A stretch of 64,000 nt of DNA from Asanoa hainanensis (lineage in GTDB: Bacteria; Actinomycetota; Actinomycetes; Mycobacteriales; Micromonosporaceae), in contig NZ_FZPH01000006.1 in the NCBI RefSeq assembly GCF_900188485.1, positions 1-64,000 on the forward strand. The letters are read 5' to 3'. The translations under genes and the position numbers were made by a program. The first letter of the stretch is position 1. Each line of letters begins with the position of its first letter. Below the pieces are notes generated by a model that worked only from the letters and a program-made list of their open reading frames with translations, was not told where the DNA came from and ran no database searches. Positions 33,394 through 42,377 of this stretch are shown piece by piece.

Positions 33394-34398
33394 CTATCGA
33401 CGGCGCCGGGTGACGGCGCGCTGGAGGACGATGAAGACGAAGAGGAACATGCCGATGAAGATCTTGGTCCACCAGGAGCTGAGGTCGCCCTGGAACGTGA
33501 TGATGGTCTGGATCAGGCCCAACACGAGTACGCCGAGCACGGTGCCGAACAGGTAGCCGGAGCCGCCGGTGAGCAGCGTGCCGCCGATCACCACCGCGGC
33601 GATGGCGTCGAGCTCCATGCCCGAGGCGTGCAGCCCGTACCCGGAGAGCATGTAGAAGCTGAGCACCACGCCGCCGAGCGCCGAGCACAGCCCGCTGATC
33701 GTGTAGACGGCGATGCGGGTGCGGCCGACGCGCAGGCCCATCAGCATCGCGGACTGCGGGTTGCCGCCCACCGCGTAGACGTCCCGGCCGAAGGTCGTGT
33801 AGGCCAGCACGTACGCGGCGACCAGCACGACCACGAGGGCGATCAGCACGCTGATCGTGATGAAGAAGCCGCCGAACCAGAGTTGGGCGTTCGCGACCGA
33901 TACCCAGAACGGGTTGTCGATGGAGATCGAGTCGGTGCTGATCACGTAGCAGAGCCCGCGGGCCAGGAACATCCCGGCGAGCGTCGCGATGAACGGCTGC
34001 ACGTCGAAGTAATGGATCATCAGGCCCATCAGGAACCCGATCGTCGCGCCCATCAGCAGCGCGACCGGCAGCACGACGGCGGCCGGCCAGCCGTTCTCCA
34101 GCAGCAACGCGACGATCATCGTCGTCAGCGCGACAACCGAGCCCACCGACAGGTCGATGCCGCCGGTCAGGATCACGAACGTCATGCCGACCGCGACCAC
34201 GAGCAGGAACGCGTTGTCGACGAAGACGTTGAGCACGATCTGGGTGTCGGAGAACCCCGGGTAGTTGATCACCCCGAGGCCGTACATGAGAGCCAGCAGG
34301 ACCGCGGTGGCGGTGACGGGCAGGTATTTCTGTCTGACCGGAATCGCCCGTACGCGGTCGGCCACGTTAAGCGGCGGCCGAGTCTTCAAATCGATCAT
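33394..34398 (-). CDS. Sugar ABC transporter permease, YjfF-like
   Basis: A 334-residue permease of the CUT2 type with eight to ten membrane helices. The conserved VAVGMTFVILTGGIDLSVGSVVAL, PFIATLAGMFLARGL, YAVGGNPQSAMLMGLRVGRTR and AAVVIGGTLLTGGSG blocks define the RbsC-like family. ATG 34398 overlaps the stop of the other permease (ATGA). The frame runs further upstream only inside that gene. It pairs with the next permease to form a heterodimeric channel. Confidence 0.93.
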   Translation of the reverse strand: MIDLKTRPPLNVADRVRAIPVRQKYLPVTATAVLLALMYGLGVINYPGFSDTQIVLNVFVDNAFLLVVAVGMTFVILTGGIDLSVGSVVALTTMIVALLLENGWPAAVVLPVALLMGATIGFLMGLMIHYFDVQPFIATLAGMFLARGLCYVISTDSISIDNPFWVSVANAQLWFGGFFITISVLIALVVVLVAAYVLAYTTFGRDVYAVGGNPQSAMLMGLRVGRTRIAVYTISGLCSALGGVVLSFYMLSGYGLHASGMELDAIAAVVIGGTLLTGGSGYLFGTVLGVLVLGLIQTIITFQGDLSSWWTKIFIGMFLFVFIVLQRAVTRRRR

Positions 34399-35402
34399 GC
34401 CGTCACCTCCGCGGGCTGGCGCCGGGCAAACTTGGCGCGGAAGGCGGGCGACTGCACGAGGCAGAGGATCACCACGACCACCGCCTTGAAGAGCAGGGCC
34501 ACTTCGGGCGGGATGCCGATCGTGTAGACCGTCGTGTCGAGGGTCTTGATCAGCAGGGCGCCGATCACCGTGCCCGCGATGGAGAAGCGGCCGCCGAGCA
34601 GCGAGGTGCCGCCGATCACCACGGCGAGGATCGCGTCGAGCTCGATCAGCAGGCCGTTGTTGTTTCCGTCGGCGCTGGACACCGTCGAGCTGACCATCAG
34701 ACCGGCTACGCCGGCACAGACCGCGCAGACGACGTACGCGATGATGATCAGCCGCCGGGACCTGATGCCCGCCAGTCGGCTGGCGCCGGCGTTGCCGCCG
34801 ACCGACTCGAGCAGCATCCCGAACGCGCTGCGCCGGATGACCACCGCGACCAGCGCGACCACACCAGCGGCAATGATCACTGGCACCGGGATGCCGAACA
34901 GGAAGCCCGCGGCGATCGTCTTGTACGGCGGAGAGTTGACGTTGACGATCTGGCCGTCGGTGATCACCTGCGCGACGCCTCGGCCGGCGACCATCAGGAT
35001 CAGCGTCGCGATGATCGGCTGGATGCCGACCACGGAGACCAGGAAGCCGTTCCACGCACCGAGCCCGGCGCTGAGCGCCAGTGCCAGCGCCACGGCGACC
35101 AGGACGCCGCCGACCGCGCCCTGGTCGTCGAGGCCGGCAATCTGCTGGCACGCCATCGCACCCGAGATCGCCACGACGGCGCCGACCGACAGGTCAATCC
35201 CGCTCGTCGCGATGACCAGCGTCATGCCGAGCGCGACCAGCATCAACGGCGCGCCCTGCCGAAGGATGTCGATCAGGCTGCCGAACAGGTGACCGTCGCG
35301 GACCTCGATCGAGAAGAAGTCCGGCGTGAAGAACAGGTTGCTGAGCAGCAGCGCGACCAGCATCGCGACCGGCCAGAACAGTCGGTGCCGCACGACGTTC
35401 AT
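34395..35402 (-). CDS. Sugar ABC transporter permease, YtfT-like
   Basis: A 335-residue CUT2 permease with MLVALGMTLVIATSGIDLSVGAVVAI, ATLILMVAGRGVAQ and AVVIGGTSLLGGRFSIAGTVIGALL. The order binding protein, ATPase, YtfT-like, YjfF-like reproduces the E. coli ytfQRT-yjfF galactofuranose operon. Starts with ATG overlapping the ATPase stop (35399-35402). Confidence 0.93.
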   Translation of the reverse strand: MNVVRHRLFWPVAMLVALLLSNLFFTPDFFSIEVRDGHLFGSLIDILRQGAPLMLVALGMTLVIATSGIDLSVGAVVAISGAMACQQIAGLDDQGAVGGVLVAVALALALSAGLGAWNGFLVSVVGIQPIIATLILMVAGRGVAQVITDGQIVNVNSPPYKTIAAGFLFGIPVPVIIAAGVVALVAVVIRRSAFGMLLESVGGNAGASRLAGIRSRRLIIIAYVVCAVCAGVAGLMVSSTVSSADGNNNGLLIELDAILAVVIGGTSLLGGRFSIAGTVIGALLIKTLDTTVYTIGIPPEVALLFKAVVVVILCLVQSPAFRAKFARRQPAEVTA

Positions 35403-36919
35403 GCCACGCCTCCACTCGCGATGGCCGCCATGACCCGGTCGGTGTCGAGGCCGTCGGTGTTGTCGAGCTCGGCGACCAGCTTGCGGTCGCGCAACACGGC
35501 GACCTTGTGGCTGAGCCGCAGCACCTCTTCGAGCTCGGCGGAGATGAACAGCACCGCCATGCCGCCGTCGGACAGCTCGACCACGAGCTTCTGGATCTCG
35601 GCCTTGGCGCCGACGTCGATGCCGCGGGTGGGCTCGTCGAGGATCATCAGCTTCGGCTCGGTGATCAGCCAGCGGGCCAGCAGCACCTTCTGCTGGTTGC
35701 CGCCGCTGAGATTGCGCACGGGGATCTCCGGGTCGGCCGGACGGATGTCGAGCGCCTTGACGTAGCGGGCGACCAGCTCGTCCTGCCTGGTGCGGGGGAC
35801 CGGGCGCGCCCAGCCGCGGTCGGCCTGCAGTGCCAGGATGATGTTCTCGCGCACCGTCAGCTCTTCGACCAGCCCGTCGGTGCGTCGGTTCTCCGGGCAG
35901 TAGGCGATCTTCTGCCGCATCGCCGACTGCGGCCCGCGGAGCGCGACCGGCTCGCCGTCGACCGCGATCTTGCCCTGGTCCGCGTGGTCGGCGCCGAACA
36001 GCAGCCGGGCGACCTCGGTGCGACCGGAGCCGAGCAGGCCGGCCAGGCCGACGACCTCTCCTTTGTGGATGGCCAGCGAGAACGGCGCGATCGCCCCGTT
36101 GCGGCCGAGCCCGTCGGCGCTGACCACCGGTGTGCCCCGCTCCAGCGCCGCCACCTCGCGCCGCGGCGCCTCCTCGATGTCTTCGAGCGCGGCGAGCTCC
36201 TTGCCGATCATCGCCCCGACCAGGTCGAGCTGACTCAGGTCGGCGGTGCGGTATTCGCCCACCCGGCGGCCGTTGCGCAGCACCGTCATCCGGTCGGCGA
36301 TCTCGTAGACCTGGTCGAGGAAGTGGGTCACGAACAGGATCGCGATGCCCTCCTCCTTGAGCCCGCGCATGACGCCGAAGAGCTGGTCGACCTCGGAGGC
36401 GTCGAGGCTCGACGTGGGCTCGTCGAGCACCAGCACCTTCGCGTCGACGTCAAGGGCACGGGCGATGGCGACCATCTGTTGTACGGCGATCGAGTGCGTG
36501 CCGAGGTCGGAGCCGACGTCGATCTTCAGATGCAGCCGGTCGAGCAGCTCCTCGGCTCGGCGCCGCACGGCCGACCACCGGATGCGCCCGAACCGCGTCG
36601 GCGCGCGCCCGATGAGCACGTTCTCCGCGACGCTCAGGTTCGGACAGAGGTTGATCTCCTGGTAGACGGTGCTGATGCCGGCCTGCTGCGCCTGGTGCGG
36701 CCCGGCGAAGGCGACCGACTCGCCGCCGAGGGTGATCTCGCCCTGGTCGTGGTGGTACGCGCCGGTCAGCACCTTGATCAGGGTCGACTTGCCCGCGCCG
36801 TTCTCGCCCATCAGGGCGTGCACCTCGCCCGGGTACAGCCGCAGGTCGACGCCGTCGAGCGCGACGACGCCCGGGAACCGCTTGCCGATGCCGCGCATGA
36901 CGAGCAATGGCTCGCTCAT
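35399..36919 (-). CDS. Sugar ABC transporter ATP-binding protein, two ATPase domains
   Basis: A 506-residue tandem ATPase of the RbsA/AraG/YtfR type. The first domain has Walker A GENGAGKST and Walker B VLVLDEPTSSLD; the second has the usual degenerate P-loop GLLGSGRTEVARL, signature LSGGNQQKV and LMILDEPTRGID. ATG 36919 begins MSEPLLVMRG and follows GGAGAGG. The preceding hairpin at 36944 separates it from the binding-protein gene. Confidence 0.95.
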   Translation of the reverse strand: MSEPLLVMRGIGKRFPGVVALDGVDLRLYPGEVHALMGENGAGKSTLIKVLTGAYHHDQGEITLGGESVAFAGPHQAQQAGISTVYQEINLCPNLSVAENVLIGRAPTRFGRIRWSAVRRRAEELLDRLHLKIDVGSDLGTHSIAVQQMVAIARALDVDAKVLVLDEPTSSLDASEVDQLFGVMRGLKEEGIAILFVTHFLDQVYEIADRMTVLRNGRRVGEYRTADLSQLDLVGAMIGKELAALEDIEEAPRREVAALERGTPVVSADGLGRNGAIAPFSLAIHKGEVVGLAGLLGSGRTEVARLLFGADHADQGKIAVDGEPVALRGPQSAMRQKIAYCPENRRTDGLVEELTVRENIILALQADRGWARPVPRTRQDELVARYVKALDIRPADPEIPVRNLSGGNQQKVLLARWLITEPKLMILDEPTRGIDVGAKAEIQKLVVELSDGGMAVLFISAELEEVLRLSHKVAVLRDRKLVAELDNTDGLDTDRVMAAIASGGVA

Positions 36920-36943
36920 GGTGCCTCTCCTGTGGCGGGAAGG

Positions 36944-36969
36944 GCGGCCCCGGCGCGAACCGGGGCCGC
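36944..36969 (-). promoter_or_regulatory. Intercistronic hairpin after the arabinose-operon binding-protein gene
   Basis: GCGGCCCCGG, loop CGCGAA, CCGGGGCCGC in the 59-bp gap between binding protein and ATPase. Such stems protect the 3' end of the upstream message or terminate part of the transcripts, giving more binding protein than ATPase. Confidence 0.55.
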
Positions 36970-36978
36970 AGTCGACAC

Positions 36979-37977
36979 TCAGTACTTGCGGTCGGGCAGG
37001 GCAGCCTTCGCCTGCTCCTGGGTGAACGTGGTCTCCTCGGTCAGCACCCGCTCGGGCACCGTCTCTCCGGCGACCACCTTTTTCGCCAGCTCCATCAACT
37101 GTGGGCCAAGCAGCGGGCTGCACTCAACGATGAAGTTGATTTTCCCGTCGGCCAGCGCCTGCATGCCGTCCTTGACCGCGTCGACAGTCACGATCTTGAT
37201 GTCGACACCTGGCTTCTTGCCGGCCGCCTCGATCGCCTCGATCGCGCCGAGACCCATGTCGTCGTTGTGCGCGTAGAGCAGGTCGATGTCCTTGTTGGCG
37301 CGCAGGAACGCCTCCATGACCTCCTTGCCCTTGACCCGGGTGAAGTCGCCGGGCTGGGAGGCGAGCATCTTGAACTTCGGGTCGGAGCCGAGCACCGACG
37401 CGAAGCCCTCCTTGCGGTCGATCGCCGGAGCCGCACCGGTGTTGCCCTGGAGCTCCACCATGTTGACCGGGCCGGCGGCGCTGGCGAACTCCTTCTTGAC
37501 CCACTCGCCGGCCTTGGTGCCCTCGACGACGAAGTCGGAGCCGATGAACGTCTTGTAGAGCGTCTTGTCGGGCGAGTCGACCGCGCGGTCGGTCAGGATC
37601 ACCGGGATGCCGGCGTCCTTGGCCTCTTTGAGGACGGTGTCCCAGCCGGATTCGACCACCGGCGAGAAGGCGATGATGTCGACCTTCTGCGAGATGAAGG
37701 TCCGGATCGCCTTGATCTGGTTTTCCTGCTTCTGCTGTGCGTCGGAGAACTTGAGCTCGATCCCGGCTTCCCTCGCGGAATCCTGGACCGACTTGGTGTT
37801 GGCCGTCCGCCATCCACTTTCGGCGCCGACCTGGGAGAACCCCATAACGATCTTGCCGTCGTCCTTGCCGGCGGCCGCGCCGCCGCCGCTATTGCGGGAA
37901 CCCTCGCCACCGCAGGCGGCCAGTGTGGCGGCGACGAGCACGCCACCGAGCACCACCGCGGACATTTTCCTGAGCAC
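36979..37977 (-). CDS. YtfQ-like sugar ABC substrate-binding lipoprotein
   Basis: A 332-residue lipoprotein; signal peptide with lipobox LAAC (Cys22). The mature start VMGFSQVGAESGWRTANTKS, DAQQKQENQIKAI, SPVVESGWDTVLKEAK and IGSDFVVEGTKAGEW are hallmarks of the YtfQ (galactofuranose-binding) family within periplasmic-binding type 1. With araB and araA in the same operon the bound sugar is probably L-arabinose or another furanose; the binding site itself does not decide. GTG 37977 has GGAGGAAG upstream. First gene of the operon. Confidence 0.93.
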   Translation of the reverse strand: MLRKMSAVVLGGVLVAATLAACGGEGSRNSGGGAAAGKDDGKIVMGFSQVGAESGWRTANTKSVQDSAREAGIELKFSDAQQKQENQIKAIRTFISQKVDIIAFSPVVESGWDTVLKEAKDAGIPVILTDRAVDSPDKTLYKTFIGSDFVVEGTKAGEWVKKEFASAAGPVNMVELQGNTGAAPAIDRKEGFASVLGSDPKFKMLASQPGDFTRVKGKEVMEAFLRANKDIDLLYAHNDDMGLGAIEAIEAAGKKPGVDIKIVTVDAVKDGMQALADGKINFIVECSPLLGPQLMELAKKVVAGETVPERVLTEETTFTQEQAKAALPDRKY

Positions 37978-38015
37978 GGCTTCCTCCTCACGTACATCGA
38001 TGGCTCGCGTGTTGC

Positions 38016-38076
38016 GAGAATGTTAGCGTTCTCATAATCGACGTCAATAGCTCCGAAAGAACGATTGTTAACGTTC
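38016..38076 (-). promoter_or_regulatory. Arabinose operon promoter and two LacI-type operators
   Basis: Two imperfect 18-bp palindromes, GAGAATGTTAGCGTTCTC (38016-38033) and GAACGATTGTTAACGTTC (38059-38076), share TGTTARCGTTC and lie 45 bp apart. On the minus strand TTGACG (38042-38047) and AACATT (38019-38024) form a -35/-10 pair with a 17-bp spacer, so the first operator overlaps the -10. The LacI regulator encoded at 38129 is the likely binder and may also control itself through the second site. Confidence 0.72.
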
Positions 38077-38128
38077 ACAGCGCGGCTATGATCGACAAGG
38101 CGGGTAGAGTGTCGGCCGAGGAGTTGCC

Positions 38129-39163
38129 ATGGATCAGCCGTCTCCGCCACGACCGGCGGTGATGATCGACGTCGCGCGACTGGCCGGCGTCTCACACCAG
38201 ACCGTCTCGCGCGTGCTCAATGGACACCCGAGCGTCCGCGACGAGACGCGCGAACGCGTGCTGACCGCCGTGCGCCAGCTCAACTACCGCCCCAACGCGT
38301 TGGCCCGCGGGCTGGCCGGCCGGCGGTCCCGGGTGCTCGGCGTGGTCAGCTTCGACACCATCCTCTATGGACCAGCTGCCACCCTGCTCGGCGTCGAGCG
38401 CGCCGCCCGCGCCGCCGGCTACGGCGTCAGCATCGTGACGCTCGAGCAGCTCGACCACGACGGCGTCAGCGACGCGCTCAGCGCGCTGGCCGAGCAGTCG
38501 GTCGCGGGCGTCGTCATCATCGCGCCGTTCACCAACACCGCGGCCGCTCTGCGCAGCCTGCCGATGGGGATCCCGGCGGTGGTGGTCGAGGCGGGCGCCA
38601 GCGGTGGGTTGCCGGCCATCTCGGTCGACCAGATCGCCGGCGCCGAGCTCGCCGTGCGCCACCTGCTGGAGCAGGGCCACGAGACGGTCTGGCACGTACG
38701 CGGTCCGCAGAACTGGCTGGAGGCCAGAGATCGCGAGAGCGCCTGGCGGTCCACACTGGAGGCCGCCGGTCGGTCCGTGCCACCGGTCATCGACGGTGAC
38801 TGGAGCGCTGCCTCCGGCTACCAGGCCGGCTTGCGGCTGGCCGGCGACCCACGGGTCACGGCGGTGTTCTGCGCCAACGACCAGCAGGCCCTCGGATTGC
38901 TGCGGGCCTTCCACGAGCGTGGCGTCCGCGTGCCCGACAACGTGAGCGTGGTCGGCTTCGACGACATCCCGGAGGCGGAGTTCATGTCGCCGCCGCTCAC
39001 GACGATCCGCCAGGACTTCGACGAGGTCGGCCGGCGCTGCCTGGCGATGCTCCTCGACCTGCTCGACTCCCCCGTCGAGACGCCGGTTTATCCGCGGGTG
39101 ACGCCGGTGCTGGTGTCCCGGGCGAGCACGGGCATCCGCCAATCGGCCAATGCGAACTCGTAG
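38129..39163 (+). CDS. LacI-family regulator of the arabinose operon
   Basis: A 344-residue repressor. Helix-turn-helix at residues 12-35 (MIDVARLAGVSHQTVSRVLNGHPSVR) with the LacI hinge helix (PNALARGLAGRRS), then a sugar-binding domain (TAVFCANDQQALGLLRAFHERGVRVPDNVSVVGFDD, PLTTIRQDFDEVGRRC). It lies divergent from the araBA-transporter operon with operators between, and probably responds to L-arabinose or an L-arabinoside. ATG 38129 follows GAGGAG. Pathway-specific repressor is the default reading. Confidence 0.93.
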   Translation: MDQPSPPRPAVMIDVARLAGVSHQTVSRVLNGHPSVRDETRERVLTAVRQLNYRPNALARGLAGRRSRVLGVVSFDTILYGPAATLLGVERAARAAGYGVSIVTLEQLDHDGVSDALSALAEQSVAGVVIIAPFTNTAAALRSLPMGIPAVVVEAGASGGLPAISVDQIAGAELAVRHLLEQGHETVWHVRGPQNWLEARDRESAWRSTLEAAGRSVPPVIDGDWSAASGYQAGLRLAGDPRVTAVFCANDQQALGLLRAFHERGVRVPDNVSVVGFDDIPEAEFMSPPLTTIRQDFDEVGRRCLAMLLDLLDSPVETPVYPRVTPVLVSRASTGIRQSANANS

Positions 39164-39214
39164 ATCAACTAACTAAGATCATCCCCCCAATCGCAAGAAA
39201 GCGGGGGAAGCTCA

Positions 39215-41776
39215 ATGCGAATGCGTGGCACAACGCTGCTCGCTGTCAGCCTGCTCGTAGCTGCCGGTCTTCCGGCCGGCACCGCGGCGGCAGCCGAACC
39301 ACCAGCCAACATCTACGTCTCGACCGCCTGTGGCAGCGGCGGTGACGGCTCCGAACAGGCACCGTTCTGCACGATCTCGGCCGCAGCCGGAGTCGTCCAA
39401 CCTGGTCAGACCATCGTGGTCGCCGCAGGCGTCTACGACGAGCAGGTCTCGATCGTCCTGCCGTCCGGAGAGCCGGGCAAACCGGTCACGGTCAAGGGAT
39501 ACCGAGGTCCCGGCGGCAGCACGAAGGTGACCAATGACCAGGAGAAGATCCCGTTCGTCCTCTCCGGTGTGCACGACGTCGTGATCGACGGGATCGACGT
39601 CACCGCGCTGCGTACCCCGGCCATCTCGGTCGAGAGCTCGACCGACATCACGGTCACCAACGGCTGGGTCTACACCGTCCTGTCGACCGGCATCGACATC
39701 AAGGGCGACTCCCGCCGGGTGACCGTCAGCGACACTACGGGCGCGGCTGTGACGGGGTCGTTCGTCGCGGTCGGCGCGGGGAGCAGTGACACCCTGCTGG
39801 TGGGCAACAGCGTGCACGTGTACGGCGCCAACACCGGTTCAGACAAAGCGGCGATCGCGCTGTCCAACGCTCCTCGGACCACGATCACGAACAACACGAT
39901 CGTCACCGAATGCTTCGCGGGTGTCCGGGTCTCCGGCGAGTCAGCGGGCTTCGGCCTCTTCAACTCGATCGTGCGGACTGGGGAGCCCGGAACCCAGCCC
40001 TGTTTCCACCTTCCGCTCCCGGAACCCTCGAAATTTCCGGCCGTCTCCGTCGACGGCGCCGCCATCGCCGACAGCCACCTCGACTACAACGTGGTGAACC
40101 CAGTGCTGGGTGCACCGTCCTACTCCTGGGGCGGCACGGCCTACGCAACCCCAGCCGAGTTCACCGCAGCCAGCGGGCAGGGCGCACACGACATCGGTGC
40201 GGACGCGCGATTGGCGAACAACCTCGACGCCGGTGACTCCGGGTGGACCCTGGACTCGAACTCGCCGGCGATCGACTCGGCTTGGGTCGACGCACCAGGC
40301 CGACCCGCCACCGACCTGCGCGCCAACCCGCACGCGGACAAGCTCGAGACGCCCAACAGCGGCGGCGGGTTCGTCGACCGCGGCGCCGTCGAACTGGTGC
40401 CGACGCCGACCTACACGACCAACCTGTACCGCGTGCGCGGCGGCGGCGCGTTCGAGACGAACACGACGGTCACCACCCGGAGCAGTTGGGCGCTGGACGG
40501 GCCGATCGGATCGTTCGCGTTCGAGGTTCCCGGCCGCAAGACGATCGTCAACCGCACCGGCACGGCCCGGATCACCTTCGACCGGGCGGGACCGGCCTGC
40601 GTCGGCGTGCGGGCGAGTATGAACAACTTCCGCAGCGAGTACTCCCTGCACAGCGAGTCGCCGTGCGTGCTGGTGGGTGGCGCGTTCACCGCGGTCACAC
40701 CGGAGCGGGTGCTCAACACCAAGGCGGCGGTCGGCACCACCCGCAGGACGCCGCTGGCGCCGCACGAGACGATCGAGCTCGCGCTGCCCGGCCCGGCGGC
40801 CCAGAGCAGCGCGGTCGTGCTCAACGTGACGGTGACCAACCCGACCGTCAACGGCTACCTCAAGGTCTACCCGTCCAACGAGAACGAGCCGGTCGCCTCG
40901 AACATCAACTTCGCGGCGAACCAGACGATCCCTAACCTGGTCACCGTTCCGGTGGTCAACGGCCGGGTGAAGATCGTCAACGGCAGCGCCGGCACGGTGC
41001 ACGTGCTCGCCGACCTGGCGGGCTACTACGCCAACACCGGCCTCGGTCTGACCTCCGGCACGCCGGCGCGGGTGCTCGACACCCGCAACGCGATCGGGGT
41101 CCCGGGCACCACCCCGCTCGGCGCCAACGGGCGGGTGACGGTCGACCTGTCGGCCAAGGTCCCGGCCGGCACCACCGCGGTCGCGCTCAACGTCGCGGTC
41201 ACCAACCCGACCGTCGGCGGCCACCTGACCGCCTTCCCGCCGGGCGGCGCGGTTCCCGGCACGTCGAACCTCAACTTCGTCGCCGGGCAGACGGCCAACA
41301 ACATGGTCATCGCGCCGGTCGTCGACCGGAAGATCTCGTTCGCGTACGGCGGCAGCGGCAGCGTGCACGTCCTGGCCGAGCTCAACGGCTACTTCGCGCC
41401 CGGCGTCGCCGACACGTACGTGCCGGTCTCGCCCCGGCGGATCAAGGACACCCGCACGAACTCGACCGGAATCGGGCCGGGCCAGACCATCGAGGTCGCG
41501 GTGCCCGACGACTGCCAGGACCGTGAGTGCGGCGCCACCGCGCTCGTGGCCAACCTGACCGTCACCGGAGCCCAGTCGGCGGGGTACCTGACGGTCTACC
41601 CGTCGGGCCAGCCGCGGCCGACCGCGTCCGTCATCAACTTCGGCAAGAACCAGACCATCGCGAACCTCGTCACGGTGGGCCTGCACAGCAACTCGTTCAC
41701 GGTCTTCAACAGCAGCGCGGGCACCGTGCACGTCGTCGTGGACCAGGCCGGTTTCTACATCGCGCCGCCTGCCTGA
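39215..41776 (+). CDS. Secreted beta-helix protein with three C-terminal ~120-residue repeats (copy 1)
   Basis: An 853-residue exported protein: Sec signal to about residue 27 (ending TAAAA). Residues about 30-300 form a right-handed parallel beta-helix of the DUF1565/pectate-lyase-like kind (QTIVVAAGVYDEQV, ITVTNGWVYTV, TITNNTIVTECFAGVRV), then a linker, then three repeats at about 490-614, 615-739 and 740-853. Each repeat carries RVLDTR-type, LNVTVT, GYLTVYP, SNINF, NQTI-NLVTVPV and GTVHV-ADLAGYY blocks. These repeats occur on many actinobacterial surface proteins and are probably adhesive or wall-associated; no function is established. No catalytic residues are evident. ATG 39215 has GGGGGAAG upstream; the G run could pair with CCCCCC 20 bases before it. 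Confidence 0.8.
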   Translation: MRMRGTTLLAVSLLVAAGLPAGTAAAAEPPANIYVSTACGSGGDGSEQAPFCTISAAAGVVQPGQTIVVAAGVYDEQVSIVLPSGEPGKPVTVKGYRGPGGSTKVTNDQEKIPFVLSGVHDVVIDGIDVTALRTPAISVESSTDITVTNGWVYTVLSTGIDIKGDSRRVTVSDTTGAAVTGSFVAVGAGSSDTLLVGNSVHVYGANTGSDKAAIALSNAPRTTITNNTIVTECFAGVRVSGESAGFGLFNSIVRTGEPGTQPCFHLPLPEPSKFPAVSVDGAAIADSHLDYNVVNPVLGAPSYSWGGTAYATPAEFTAASGQGAHDIGADARLANNLDAGDSGWTLDSNSPAIDSAWVDAPGRPATDLRANPHADKLETPNSGGGFVDRGAVELVPTPTYTTNLYRVRGGGAFETNTTVTTRSSWALDGPIGSFAFEVPGRKTIVNRTGTARITFDRAGPACVGVRASMNNFRSEYSLHSESPCVLVGGAFTAVTPERVLNTKAAVGTTRRTPLAPHETIELALPGPAAQSSAVVLNVTVTNPTVNGYLKVYPSNENEPVASNINFAANQTIPNLVTVPVVNGRVKIVNGSAGTVHVLADLAGYYANTGLGLTSGTPARVLDTRNAIGVPGTTPLGANGRVTVDLSAKVPAGTTAVALNVAVTNPTVGGHLTAFPPGGAVPGTSNLNFVAGQTANNMVIAPVVDRKISFAYGGSGSVHVLAELNGYFAPGVADTYVPVSPRRIKDTRTNSTGIGPGQTIEVAVPDDCQDRECGATALVANLTVTGAQSAGYLTVYPSGQPRPTASVINFGKNQTIANLVTVGLHSNSFTVFNSSAGTVHVVVDQAGFYIAPPA

Positions 41777-41790
41777 TCCTGGCCGTTGTC

Positions 41791-41824
41791 GAAGCGGGCC
41801 CGGTGTCGTCACCGGGCCCGCTTC
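41791..41824. terminator. Perfect 15-bp stem hairpin, bidirectional terminator
   Basis: GAAGCGGGCCCGGTG, loop TCGT, then the exact complement. It lies 15 bp past the stop of copy 1 and includes the 3' end of the convergent membrane-protein gene, so it can serve both. Confidence 0.75.
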
Positions 41825-42228
41825 GCCATATAGGCGTTGGACGTCGGCAGGAACATGAGCACACAAGCGGTGAGCACCGCCGCGACGTGCACGACACGGC
41901 TGACCGCGAACGACACGTCGACGGCGTCCAGGTCCGTGACCGCCTGGCTGAGCGAGTTGCCGTCGGCCAACCACAGGATGGGATCGACCACCAACGACAA
42001 CGTGCCCAGGACGCCCAGGCCGATCGCCAGGACCCAGCGCGCCCAGTTCCGGCCCGCCCGCATCCGCACCGCTACCAGCACCGCCGCGACGAACACGGCG
42101 AGCCGGACGGTCACGCCGACGACCGCGCCGTCACCCGCCCGTCCACTGAGGACGACCAGGATCGTCTCGAAGGCTCCGGCGCCTACGGCGATGAGCCACA
42201 TCACAAAGGCCGCACGTATGGTTCGCAT
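41809..42228 (-). CDS. Small hypothetical membrane protein
   Basis: About 139 residues with four hydrophobic helices (AAFVMWLIAVGAGAF, VTVRLAVFVAAVLVAV, WVLAIGLGVLGTLSLVV, VVHVAAVLTACVLMFL) and a basic C-terminus. No family is recognised. The frame opens at a GTG at 42273 with GGAGG only one base before it; ATG 42228 is chosen since the first helix follows it directly, but the longer form is possible. It sits between beta-helix copies 1 and 2 on the opposite strand. Confidence 0.55.
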   Translation of the reverse strand: MRTIRAAFVMWLIAVGAGAFETILVVLSGRAGDGAVVGVTVRLAVFVAAVLVAVRMRAGRNWARWVLAIGLGVLGTLSLVVDPILWLADGNSLSQAVTDLDAVDVSFAVSRVVHVAAVLTACVLMFLPTSNAYMAKRAR

Positions 42229-42377
42229 GCCATAGAGCGTCCCGAAAACACCACCGCTCCCGACATCCCGCACACCTCCCGGTCCGCGGTAGGGCTCACC
42301 TCACCCGATGAGCCAATGGGAACCGGTCGACCGACCCGCTAACCTCACCCAAGATCACTCGATACGGGGAGAGCGAG

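Noticed and set aside
31708-34527. Rightward open frame of 939 codons opposite araB and the permeases
   Set aside because: Antisense shadow typical of high-GC codon bias; araB and the permease have complete family motifs on the other strand.
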